DNA of 64,000 bases from Henricia sp. BOLD:AAB3569 (taxonomy: Eukaryota; Echinodermata; Asteroidea; Spinulosida; Echinasteridae): assembly GCA_037783545.1 (NCBI GenBank), contig JBBELK010000053.1, positions 186,001 to 250,000 on the forward strand, given 5' to 3'. The notes beneath the pieces were generated by a model that was given only the letters and a program-made list of their open reading frames with translations, was not told the DNA's origin and made no database searches. Shown here piece by piece: positions 21,074 to 33,800 of the stretch (its first letter is position 1; each line of letters opens with the position of its first letter). The translations under genes were made by a program, and so were the position numbers.

Positions 21074-21211
21074 ACAGCAAGGTTCGCACAACGACCTAGC
21101 CACTGTTCACCATTGGAAACATTTGACCTGTTTTTGTCCTTTTCTCGTCTCACATGAGGTATAAATAGAAAAGAAATGAATTTTCTGACGGAAGTATGGA
21201 GGAAGAAAGTG
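21074..21211 (+). repeat. Split direct repeat B2
   Basis: Second copy of the 138-bp B repeat. It ends in GTG and is followed at once by caaaaactgtgccggc, the remainder of the interrupted satellite monomer. Confidence 0.88.
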
Positions 21212-24200
21212 CAAAAACTGTGCCGGCAAGGAGTTTTTGCTAGATTCGACGATAACTCGGTCGGTTTAAACGGGAAATTGCTGAAATTTGCAGAACACGT
21301 TTGCGATATAGAGTTGTTTTAGCAGACAAAATTTGAAGTTTGTCTGGAAATTCGTTAAGTTGTGCCGGCAGTGTGTTTTTGCTAGCTTCGACGATAACTC
21401 GGTCGGTTTAAACGGGAAATTGCTGAAATTTGCAGAACACGTTTGGGATATAGAGTTGTATTAGCAGACAAAATTTGAAGTTTGTCTGGACATTCCTTCA
21501 GTTCCAAAATGGCGACCACTTCAGACGCAATGTTTCCCGAAAGCGGCGTCTGTTTGTGCGAAAACTGTTCCGGCAGAGAGTTTTCGCTAGATTCGACGAT
21601 AACTCGGTCGGTTTAAACGGGAAATTGCTGAAATTTGCAGAACACGTTTGCGATATAGAGTTGTTTTAGCAGACAAAATTTGAAGTTTGTCTGAAAATTC
21701 GTTAAGTTCCAAAATAGCGACCACTTCAGACGCAATGTTTCCCGAAAGCGGCGTCTGTTTGTGCGAAAACTGTTCCGGCAGAGAGTTTTTGCTAGATTCG
21801 ACGATAACTCGGTCGGTTTAAACGGGAAATTGCTGAAATTTGCAGAACACGTTTGGGATATAGAGTTGTTTTAGCAGACAAAATTTGAAGTTTGTCTGGA
21901 CATTCCTTCAGTTCCAAAATGGCGACCACTTCAGACGCAATGTTTCCCGAAAGCGGCGTCTGCTTGTGCAAAAACTGTGCCGGCAAGGAGTTTTTGCTAG
22001 ATTCGACGATAACTCGGTTGGTTTAAACGGGAAATTGCTGAAATTCGCAGAACACGTTTGGGATATAGAGTTGTTTTAGCAGACAAAATTTGAAGTTTGT
22101 CTGGACATTCCTTCAGTTCCAAAATGGCGACCACTTCAGACGCAATGTTTCCCGAAAGCGGCGTCTGTTTGTGCGAAAACTGTTCCGGCAGAGAGTTTTC
22201 GCTAGATTCGACGATAACTCGGTCGGTTTAAACGGGAAATTGCTGAAATTTGCAGAACACGTTTGCGATATAGAGTTGTTTTAGCAGACAAAATTTGAAG
22301 TTTGTCTGGAAATTCGTTAAGTTCCAAAATAGCGACCACTTCAGACGCAATGTTTCCCGAAAGCGGCGTCTGCTTGTGCAAAAACTGTGCCGGCAAGGAG
22401 TTTTTGCTAGATTCGACGATAACTCGGTTGGTTTAAACGGGAAATTGCTGAAATTCGTGGAACACGTTTGGGATATAGAGTTGTTTTAGCAGACAAAATT
22501 TGAAGTTTGTTTGGAAATTCCTTCAGTTCCAAAATAGCGACCACTTCAGACGCAATGTTTCCCGAAAGCGGCGTCTGCTTGTGCAAAAACTGTGCCGGCA
22601 AGGAGTTTTTGCTAGATTCGACGATAACTCGGTCGGTTTAAACGGGAAATTGCTGAAATTTGCAGAACACGTTTGGGATATAGAGTTGTTTTAGCAGACA
22701 AAATTTGAAGTTTGTTTGGAAATTCCTTCAGTTCCAAAATAGCGACCACTTCAGACGCAATGTTTCCCGAAAGCGGCGTCTGCTTGTGCAAAAACTGTGC
22801 CGGCAAGGAGTTTTTGCTAGATTCGACGATAACTCGGTCGGTTTAAACGGGAAATTGCTGAAATTTGCAGAACACGTTTGCGATATAGAGTTGTTTTAGC
22901 AGACAAAATTTGAAGTTTGTCTGGAAATTCGTTAAGTTCCAAAATAGCGACCACTTCAGACGCAATGTTTCCCGAAAGCGGCGTCTGCTTGTGCAAAAAC
23001 TGTGCCAGCAAGGAGTTTTTGCTGGATTCGACGATAACTCGGTTGGTTTAAACGGGAAATTGCTGAAATTTGCAGAACACGTTTGGGATATAGAGTTGTT
23101 TTAGCAGACAAAATTTGAAGTTTGTCTGGAAATTCGTTAAGTTCCAAAATAGCGACCACTTCAGACGCAATGTTTCCCGAAAGCGGCGTCTGCTTGTGCA
23201 AAAACTGTGCCGGCAAGGAGTTTTTGCTAGATTCGACGATAACTCGGTTGGTTTAAACGGGAAATTGCTGAAATTTGCAGAACACGTTTGCGATATAGAG
23301 TTGTTTTAGCAGACAAAATTTGAAGTTTGTCTGGAAATTCCTTCAGTTCCAAAATGGCGACCACTTCAGACGCAATGTTTCCCGAAAGCGGCGTCTGTTT
23401 GTGCGAAAAATGTTCCGGCAGAGAGTTTTTGCTAGATTCGACGATAACTCGGTCGGTTTAAACGGGAAATTGCTGAAATTTGCAGAACACGTTTGGGATA
23501 TAGAGTTGTTTTAGCAGAAAAAATTTGAAGTTTGTTTGGAAATTCCTTCAGTTCCAAAATAGCGACCACTTCAGACGCAATGTTTCCCGAAAGCGGCGTC
23601 TGCTTGTGCAAAAACTGTGCCGGCAAGGAGTTTTTGCTAGATTCGACGATAACTCGGTCGGTTTAAACGTGAAATTGCTGAAATTTGCAGAACACGTTTG
23701 CGATATAGAGTTGTTTTAGCAGACAAAATTTGAAGTTTGTCTGGACATTCCTTCAGTTCCAAAATGGCGACCACTTCAGACGCAATGTTTCCCGAAAGCG
23801 GCGTCTGTTTGTGCGAAAACTGTTCCGGCAGTGAGTTTTTGCTAGATTCGACGATAACTCGGTCGGTTTAAACGGGAAATTGGTGAAATTTGCAGAACAC
23901 GTTTGCGATATAGAGTTGTTTTAGCAGACAAAATTTGCGGCGTCTGTTTGTGCGAAAAATGTTCCGGCAGAGAGTTTTTGCTAGATTCGACGATAACTCG
24001 GTCGGTTTAAACTGGAAATTGCTGAAATTTGCAGAACACGTTTGCGATATAGAGTTGTTTTAGCAGACAAAATTTGAAGTTTGTCTGGACATTCCTTCAG
24101 TTCCAAAATAGCGACAACTTCAAACGCAATGTTTACCGAAAGCGGCGTCTGCTTGTGCGAAAACTGTGCCGGCAAGGAGTTTTTGCTAGATTCGACGATA

Positions 24201-27200
24201 ACTCGGTCGGTTTAAACGGGAAATTGCTGAAATTTGCAGAACACGTTTGGGATATAGAGTTGTTTTAGCAGACAAAATTTGAAGTTTGTTTGGAAATTCC
24301 TTCAGTTCCAAAATAGCGACCACTTCAGACGCAATGTTTCCCGAAAGCGGCGTCTGCTTGTGCAAAAACTGTGCCCGCAAGGAGTTTTTGCTAGATTCGA
24401 CGATAACTCGGTCGGTTTAAACGTGAAATTGCTGAAATTTGCAGAACACGTTTGCGATATAGAGTTGTTTTAGCAGACAAAATTTGAAGTTTGTCTGGAA
24501 ATTCGTTAAGTTCCAAAATAGCGATCACTTCAGACGCAATGTTTCCCGAAAGCGGCGTCTGTTTGTTCGAAAACTGTTCCGGCAGAGAGTTTTTCTAGAT
24601 TCGACGATAACTCGGTCGGTTTAAACGGGAAATTGCTGAAATTTGCAGAACACGTTTGCGATATAGAGTTGTTTTAGCAGACAAAATTTGAAGTTTGTCT
24701 GGAAATTCGTTAAGTTGTGCCGGCAGTGTGTTTTTGCTAGCTTCGACGATAACTCGGTCGGTTTAAACGGGAAATTGCTGAAATTTGCAGAACACGTTTG
24801 GGATATAGAGTTGTTTTAGCAGACAAAATTTGAAGTTTGTCTGGACATTCCTTCAGTTCCAAAATAGCGACAACTTCAAACGCAATGTTTACCGAAAGCG
24901 GCGTCTGCTTGTGCGAAAACTGTGCCGGCAAGGAGTTTTTGCTAGATTCGACGATAACTCGGTCGGTTTAAACGGGAAATTGCTGAAATTTGCAGAACAC
25001 GTTTGGGATATAGAGTTGTTTTAGCAGACAAAATTTGAAGTTTGTTTGGAAATTCCTTCAGTTCCAAAATAGCGACCACTTCAGACGCAATGTTTCCCGA
25101 AAGCGGCGTCTGCTTGTGCAAAAACTGTGCCCGCAAGGAGTTTTTGCTAGATTCGACGATAACTCGGTCGGTTTAAACGTGAAATTGCTGAAATTTGCAG
25201 AACACGTTTGCGATATAGAGTTGTTTTAGCAGACAAAATTTGAAGTTTGTCTGGAAATTCGTTAAGTTCCAAAATAGCGATCACTTCAGACGCAATGTTT
25301 CCCGAAAGCGGCGTCTGTTTGTTCGAAAACTGTTCCGGCAGAGAGTTTTTCTAGATTCGACGATAACTCGGTCGGTTTAAACGGGAAATTGCTGAAATTT
25401 GCAGAACACGTTTGCGATATAGAGTTGTTTTAGCAGACAAAATTTGAAGTTTGTCTGGAAATTCGTTAAGTTGTGCCGGCAGTGTGTTTTTGCTAGCTTC
25501 GACGATAACTCGGTCGGTTTAAACGGGAAATTGCTGAAATTTGCAGAACACGTTTGGGATATAGAGTTGTTTTAGCAGACAAAATTTGAAGTTTGTCTGG
25601 ACATTCCTTCAGTTCCAAAATGGCGACCACTTCAGACGCAATGTTTCCCGAAAGCGGCGTCTGTTTGTGCGAAAACTGTTCCGGCAGAGAGTTTTCGCTA
25701 GATTCGACGATAACTCGGTCGGTTTAAACGGGAAATTGCTGAAATTTGCAGAACACGTTTGCGATATAGAGTTGTTTTAGCAGACAAAATTTGAAGTTTG
25801 TCTGAAAATTCGTTAAGTTCCAAAATAGCGACCACTTCAGACGCAATGTTTCCCGAAAGCGGCGTCTGTTTGTGCGAAAACTGTTCCGGCAGAGAGTTTT
25901 TGCTAGATTCGACGATAACTCGGTCGGTTTAAACGGGAAATTGCTGAAATTTGCAGAACACGTTTGGGATATAGAGTTGTTTTAGCAGACAAAATTTGAA
26001 GTTTGTCTGGACATTCCTTCAGTTCCAAAATGGCGACCACTTCAGACGCAATGTTTCCCGAAAGCGGCGTCTGCTTGTGCAAAAACTGTGCCGGCAAGGA
26101 GTTTTTGCTAGATTCGACGATAACTCGGTTGGTTTAAACGGGAAATTGCTGAAATTCGCAGAACACGTTTGGGATATAGAGTTGTTTTAGCAGACAAAAT
26201 TTGAAGTTTGTCTGGACATTCCTTCAGTTCCAAAATGGCGACCACTTCAGACGCAATGTTTCCCGAAAGCGGCGTCTGTTTGTGCGAAAACTGTTCCGGC
26301 AGAGAGTTTTCGCTAGATTCGACGATAACTCGGTCGGTTTAAACGGGAAATTGCTGAAATTTGCAGAACACGTTTGCGATATAGAGTTGTTTTAGCAGAC
26401 AAAATTTGAAGTTTGTCTGGAAATTCGTTAAGTTCCAAAATAGCGACCACTTCAGACGCAATGTTTCCCGAAAGCGGCGTCTGCTTGTGCAAAAACTGTG
26501 CCGGCAAGGAGTTTTTGCTAGATTCGACGATAACTCGGTTGGTTTAAACGGGAAATTGCTGAAATTCGCGGAACACGTTTGGGATATAGAGTTGTTTTAG
26601 CAGACAAAATTTGAAGTTTGTCTGGACATTCCTTCAGTTCCAAAATAGCGACCACTTCAAACGCAATGTTTCCCGAAAGCGGCGTCTGCTTGTGCGAAAA
26701 CTGTGCCCGCAAGGAGTTTTTGCTAGATTCGACGATAACTCGGTCGGTTTAAACGGGAAATTGCTGAAATTTGCAGAACACGTTTGCGATATAGAGTTGT
26801 TTTAGCAGACAAAATTTGAAGTTTGTCTGAAAATTCGTTAAGTTCCAAAATAGCGACCACTTCAGACGCAATGTTTCCCGAAAGCGGCGTCTGTTTGTGC
26901 GAAAACTGTTCCGGCAGAGAGTTTTTGCTAGATTCGACGATAACTCGGTCGGTTTAAACGGGAAATTGCTGAAATTTGCAGAACACGTTTGCGATATAGA
27001 GTTGTTTTAGCAGACAAAATTTGAAGTTTGTCTGGACATTCCTTCAGTTCCAAAATGGCGACCACTTCAGACGCAATGTTTCCCGAAAGCGGCGTCTGTT
27101 TGTGCGAAAACTGTTCCGGCAGTGAGTTTTTGCTAGATTCGACGATAACTCGGTCGGTTTAAACGGGAAATTGCTGAAATTTGCAGAACACGTTTGCGAT

Positions 27201-30200
27201 ATAGAGTTGTTTTAGCAGACAAAATTTGAAGTTTGTCTGGAAATTCCTTCAGTTCCAAAATGGCGACCACTTCAGACGCAATGTTTCCCGAAAGCGGCGT
27301 CTGTTTGTGCGAAAAATGTTCCGGCAGAGAGTTTTTCTAGATTCGACGATAACTCGGTCGGTTTAAACGGGAAATTGCTGAAATTTGCAGAACACGTTTG
27401 CGATATAGAGTTGTTTTAGCAGACAAAATTTGAAGTTTGTCTGGAAATTCGTTAAGTTGTGCCGGCAGGGTGTTTTTGCTAGCTTCGACGATAACTCGGT
27501 CGGTTTAAACGGGAAATTGCCGAAATTTGCAGAACACGTTTGGGATATAGAGTTGTTTTAGCAGACAAAATTTGAAGTTTGTTTGGAAATTCCTTCAGTT
27601 CCAAAATAGCGACCACTTCAGACGCAATGTTTCCCGAAAGCGGCGTCTGCTTGTGCAAAAACTGTGCCCGCAAGGAGTTTTTGCTAGATTCGACGATAAC
27701 TCGGTCGGTTTAAACGTGAAATTGCTGAAATTTGCAGAACACGTTTGCGATATAGAGTTGTTTTAGCAGACAAAATTTGAAGTTTGTCTGGAAATTCGTT
27801 AAGTTCCAAAATAGCGATCACTTCAGACGCAATGTTTCCCGAAAGCGGCGTCTGTTTGTTCGAAAACTGTTCCGGCAGAGAGTTTTTCTAGATTCGACGA
27901 TAACTCGGTCGGTTTAAACGGGAAATTGCTGAAATTTGCAGAACACGTTTGCGATATAGAGTTGTTTTAGCAGACAAAATTTGAAGTTTGTCTGGAAATT
28001 CGTTAAGTTGTGCCGGCAGTGTGTTTTTGCTAGCTTCGACGATAACTCGGTCGGTTTAAACGGGAAATTGCTGAAATTTGCAGAACACGTTTGGGATATA
28101 GAGTTGTTTTAGCAGACAAAATTTAAAGTGTGTCTGGACATTCCTTCAGTTCCAAAATGGCGACCACTTCAGACGCAATGTTTCCCGAAAGCGGCGTCTG
28201 TTTGTGCGAAAACTGTTCCGGCAGAGAGTTTTCGCTAGATTCGACGATAACTCGGTCGGTTTAAACGGGAAATTGCTGAAATTTGCAGAACACGTTTGCG
28301 ATATAGAGTTGTTTTAGCAGACAAAATTTGAAGTTTGTCTGAAAATTCGTTAAGTTCCAAAATAGCGACCACTTCAGACGCAATGTTTCCCGAAAGCGGC
28401 GTCTGTTTGTGCGAAAACTGTTCCGGCAGAGAGTTTTTGCTAGATTCGACGATAACTCGGTCGGTTTAAACGGGAAATTGCTGAAATTTGCAGAACACGT
28501 TTGGGATATAGAGTTGTTTTAGCAGACAAAATTTGAAGTTTGTCTGGACATTCCTTCAGTTCCAAAATGGCGACCACTTCAGACGCAATGTTTCCCGAAA
28601 GCGGCGTCTGCTTGTGCAAAAACTGTGCCGGCAAGGAGTTTTTGCTAGATTCGACGATAACTCGGTTGGTTTAAACGGGAAATTGCTGAAATTCGCAGAA
28701 CACGTTTGGGATATAGAGTTGTTTTAGCAGACAAAATTTGAAGTTTGTCTGGACATTCCTTCAGTTCCAAAATGGCGACCACTTCAGACGCAATGTTTCC
28801 CGAAAGCGGCGTCTGTTTGTGCGAAAACTGTTCCGGCAGAGAGTTTTCGCTAGATTCGACGATAACTCGGTCGGTTTAAACGGGAAATTGCTGAAATTTG
28901 CAGAACACGTTTGCGATATAGAGTTGTTTTAGCAGACAAAATTTGAAGTTTGTCTGGAAATTCGTTAAGTTCCAAAATAGCGACCACTTCAGACGCAATG
29001 TTTCCCGAAAGCGGCGTCTGCTTGTGCAAAAACTGTGCCGGCAAGGAGTTTTTGCTAGATTCGACGATAACTCGGTTGGTTTAAACGGGAAATTGCTGAA
29101 ATTCGCGGAACACGTTTGGGATATAGAGTTGTTTTAGCAGACAAAATTTGAAGTTTGTCTGGACATTCCTTCAGTTCCAAAATAGCGACCACTTCAAACG
29201 CAATGTTTCCCGAAAGCGGCGTCTGCTTGTGCGAAAACTGTGCCCGCAAGGAGTTTTTGCTAGATTCGACGATAACTCGGTCGGTTTAAACGGGAAATTG
29301 CTGAAATTTGCAGAACACGTTTGCGATATAGAGTTGTTTTAGCAGACAAAATTTGAAGTTTGTCTGAAAATTCGTTAAGTTCCAAAATAGCGACCACTTC
29401 AGACGCAATGTTTCCCGAAAGCGGCGTCTGTTTGTGCGAAAACTGTTCCGGCAGAGAGTTTTTGCTAGATTCGACGATAACTCGGTCGGTTTAAACGGGA
29501 AATTGCTGAAATTTGCAGAACACGTTTGCGATATAGAGTTGTTTTAGCAGACAAAATTTGAAGTTTGTCTGGACATTCCTTCAGTTCCAAAATGGCGACC
29601 ACTTCAGACGCAATGTTTCCCGAAAGCGGCGTCTGTTTGTGCGAAAACTGTTCCGGCAGTGAGTTTTTGCTAGATTCGACGATAACTCGGTCGGTTTAAA
29701 CGGGAAATTGCTGAAATTTGCAGAACACGTTTGCGATATAGAGTTGTTTTAGCAGACAAAATTTGAAGTTTGTCTGGAAATTCCTTCAGTTCCAAAATGG
29801 CGACCACTTCAGACGCAATGTTTCCCGAAAGCGGCGTCTGTTTGTGCGAAAAATGTTCCGGCAGAGAGTTTTTCTAGATTCGACGATAACTCGGTCGGTT
29901 TAAACGGGAAATTGCTGAAATTTGCAGAACACGTTTGCGATATAGAGTTGTTTTAGCAGACAAAATTTGAAGTTTGTCTGGAAATTCGTTAAGTTGTGCC
30001 GGCAGGGTGTTTTTGCTAGCTTCGACGATAACTCGGTCGGTTTAAACGGGAAATTGCCGAAATTTGCAGAACACGTTTGGGATATAGAGTTGTTTTAGCA
30101 GACAAAATTTGAAGTTTGTCTGGACATTCCTTCAGTTCCAAAATGGCGACCACTTCAGACGCAATGTTTCCCGAAAGCGGCGTCTGTTTGTGCGAAAACT

Positions 30201-30836
30201 GTTCCGGCAGTGAGTTTTTGCTAGATTCGACGATAACTCGGTCGGTTTAAACGGGAAATTGGTGAAATTTGCAGAACACGTTTGCGATATAGAGTTGTTT
30301 TAGCAGACAAAATTTGAAGTTTGTCTGGAAATTCGTTAAGTTCCAAAATAGCGACCACTTCAGACGCAATGTTTCCCGAAAGCGGCGTCTGCTTGTGCAA
30401 AAACTGTGCCGGCAAGGAGTTTTTGCTAGATTCGACGATAACTCGGTTGGTTTAAACGGGAAATTGCTGAAATTTGCAGAACACGTTTGCGATATAGAGT
30501 TGTTTTAGCAGACAAAATTTGAAGTTTGTCTGGAAATTCGTTAAGTTCCAAAATAGCGACCACTTCAGACGCAATGTTTCCCGAAAGCGGCGTCTGCTTG
30601 TGCAAAAACTGTGCCGGCAAGGAGTTTTTGCTAGATTCGACGATAACTCGGTTGGTTTAAACGGGAAATTGCTGAAATTCGCGGAACACGTTTGCGATAT
30701 AGAGTTGTTTTAGCAGACAAAATTTGAAGTTTGTCTGGACATTCCTTCAGTTCCAAAATGGCGACCACTTCAGACGCAATGTTTCCCGAAAGCGGCGTCT
30801 GTTTGTGCGAAAACTGTTCCGGCAGTGAGTTTTTGC

Positions 30837-30840
30837 TATA
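30837..30840. other. TATA duplication at the transposon target dinucleotide (example)
   Basis: The monomer reads gagtttttgcTATAgattcg where the standard reads gcTAgattcg. The same 2-bp gain is at 33032, 35160, 38722, 41464, 43040, 45168, 51343, 52919, 55046 and 61300. It also occurs in the 142-bp monomer background at 47436, 57313, 59172 and 63567. Confidence 0.8.
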
Positions 30841-33800
30841 GATTCGACGATAACTCGGTCGGTTTAAACGGGAAATTGGTGAAATTTGCAGAACACGTTT
30901 GCGATATAGAGTTGTTTTAGCAGACAAAATTTGCGGCGTCTGTTTGTGCGAAAAATGTTCCGGCAGAGAGTTTTTGCTAGATTCGACGATAACTCGGTCG
31001 GTTTAAACTGGAAATTGCTGAAATTTGCAGAACACGTTTGCGATATAGAGTTGTTTTAGCAGACAAAATTTGAAGTTTGTCTGGACATTCCTTCAGTTCC
31101 AAAATAGCGACAACTTCAAACGCAATGTTTACCGAAAGCGGCGTCTGCTTGTGCGAAAACTGTGCCGGCAAGGAGTTTTTGCTAGATTCGACGATAACTC
31201 GGTCGGTTTAAACGGGAAATTGCTGAAATTTGCAGAACACGTTTAGGATATAGAGTTGTTTTAGCAGACAAAATTTGAAGTTTGTTTGGAAATTCCTTCA
31301 GTTCCAAAATAGCGACCACTTCAGACGCAATGTTTCCCGAAAGCGGCGTCTGCTTGTGCAAAAACTGTGCCGGCAAGGAGTTTTTGCTAGATTCGACGAT
31401 AACTCGGTTGGTTTAAACGGGAAATTGCTGAAATTCGCAGAACACGTTTGGGATATAGAGTTGTTTTAGCAGACAAAATTTGAAGTTTGTCTGGACATTC
31501 CTTCAGTTCCAAAATGGCGACCACTTCAGACGCAATGTTTCCCGAAAGCGGCGTCTGTTTGTGCGAAAACTGTTCCGGCAGAGAGTTTTTGCTAGATTCG
31601 ACGATAACTCGGTCGGTTTAAACGGGAAATTGCTGAAATTTGCAGAACACGTTTGCGATATAGAGTTGTTTTAGCAGACAAAATTTGAAGTTTGTCTGGA
31701 AATTCGTTAAGTTCCAAAATAGCGACCACTTCAGACGCAATGTTTCCCGAAAGCGGCGTCTGCTTGTGCAAAAACTGTGCCGGCAAGGAGTTTTTGCTAG
31801 ATTCGACGATAACTCGGTTGGTTTAAACGGGAAATTGCTGAAATTCGCAGAACACGTTTGGGATATAGAGTTGTTTTAGCAGACAAAATTTGAAGTTTGT
31901 CTGGACATTCCTTCAGTTCCAAAATGGCGACCACTTCAGACGCAATGTTTCCCGAAAGCGGCGTCTGTTTGTGCGAAAACTGTTCCGGCAGAGAGTTTTT
32001 GCTAGATTCGACGATAACTCGGTTGGTTTAAACGGGAAATTGCTGAAATTCGCAGAACACGTTTGGGATATAGAGTTGTTTTAGCAGACAAAATTTGAAG
32101 TTTGTCTGCATGGACATTCCTTCAGTTCCAAAATGGCGACCACTTCAGACGCAATGTTTCCCGAAAGCGGCGTCTGTTTGTGCGAAAACTGTTCCGGCAG
32201 AGAGTTTTTGCTAGATTCGACGATAACTCGGTCGGTTTAAACGGGAAATTGCTGAAATTTGCAGAACACGTTTGCGATATAGAGTTGTTTTAGCAGACAA
32301 AATTTGAAGTTTGTCTGGAAATTCGTTAAGTTCCAAAATAGCGACCACTTCAGACGCAATGTTTCCCGAAAGCGGCGTCTGCTTGTGCAAAAACTGTGCC
32401 GGCAAGGAGTTTTTGCTAGATTCGACGATAACTCGGTTGGCTTAAACGGGAAATTGCTGAAATTCGCGGAACACGTTTGGGATATAGAGTTGTTTTAGCA
32501 GACAAAATTTGAAGTTTGTCTGGACATTCCTTCAGTTCCAAAATAGCGACCACTTCAAACGCAATGTTTCCCGAAAGCGGCGTCTGCTTGTGCGAAAACT
32601 GTGCCCGCAAGGAGTTTTTGCTAGATTCGACGATAACTCGGTCGGTTTAAACGGGAAATTGCTGAAATTTGCAGAACACGTTTGCGATATAGAGTTGTTT
32701 TAGCAGACAAAATTTGAAGTTTGTCTGGAAATTCCTTCAGTTCCAAAATGGCGACCACTTCAGACGCAATGTTTCCCGAAAGCGGCGTCTGTTTGTGCGA
32801 AAAATGTTCCGGCAGAGAGTTTTTGCTAGATTCGACGATAACTCGGTCGGTTTAAACGGGAAATTGCTGAAATTCGCGGAACACGTTTGCGATATAGAGT
32901 TGTTTTAGCAGACAAAATTTGAAGTTTGTCTGGACATTCCTTCAGTTCCAAAATGGCGACCACTTCAGACGCAATGTTTCCCGAAAGCGGCGTCTGTTTG
33001 TGCGAAAACTGTTCCGGCAGTGAGTTTTTGCTATAGATTCGACGATAACTCGGTCGGTTTAAACGGGAAATTGGTGAAATTTGCAGAACACGTTTGCGAT
33101 ATAGAGTTGTTTTAGCAGACAAAATTTGCGGCGTCTGTTTGTGCGAAAAATGTTCCGGCAGAGAGTTTTTGCTAGATTCGACGATTAACTCGGTCGGTTT
33201 AAACTGGAAATTGCTGAAATTTGCAGAACACGTTTGCGATATAGAGTTGTTTTAGCAGACAAAATTTGAAGTTTGTCTGGACATTCCTTCAGTTCCAAAA
33301 TAGCGACAACTTCAAACGCAATGTTTACCGAAAGCGGCGTCTGCTTGTGCGAAAACTGTGCCGGCAAGGAGTTTTTGCTAGATTCGACGATAACTCGGTC
33401 GGTTTAAACGGGAAATTGCTGAAATTTGCAGAACACGTTTGGGATATAGAGTTGTTTTAGCAGACAAAATTTGAAGTTTGTTTGGAAATTCCTTCAGTTC
33501 CAAAATAGCGACCACTTCAGACGCAATGTTTCCCGAAAGCGGCGTCTGCTTGTGCAAAAACTGTGCCGGCAAGGAGTTTTTGCTAGATTCGACGATAACT
33601 CGGTCGGTTTAAACGGGAAATTGCTGAAATTTGCAGAACACGTTTGCGATATAGAGTTGTTTTAGCAGACAAAATTTGAAGTTTGTCTGGACATTCCTTC
33701 AGTTCCAAAATGGCGACCACTTCAGACGCAATGTTTCCCGAAAGCGGCGTCTGTTTGTGCGAAAACTGTTCCGGCAGTGAGTTTTTGCTAGATTCGACGA

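Larger units (their letters stand above)
19189..21211 (+). mobile_element. Non-autonomous Ngaro/PAT-like tyrosine-recombinase retroelement
   Basis: The 2,023-bp insert has the order A1 (19189-19331), gag-like frame, B1 (20313-20450), A2 (20451-20593), spacer, B2 (21074-21211). A1 and A2 match over 143 bp and B1 and B2 over 138 bp, with no difference that I could see. This is the split-direct-repeat layout known for PAT/Ngaro elements. The satellite is interrupted exactly at cttGTG|caaaaac, with no duplication or loss. GTG precedes the left end, ends B1 next to A2, and ends B2, as expected if a circle recombined at a shared trinucleotide. Reverse transcriptase, RNase H and the recombinase are missing, so it must have been moved in trans. 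Confidence 0.8.

Noticed and set aside
19189..21211. Ordinary LTR retrotransposon or two tandem solo LTRs
   Set aside because: The repeats at the two ends are different (A at the left, B at the right), B1 abuts A2 internally, and there is no 4-6 bp target duplication or TG...CA terminus.
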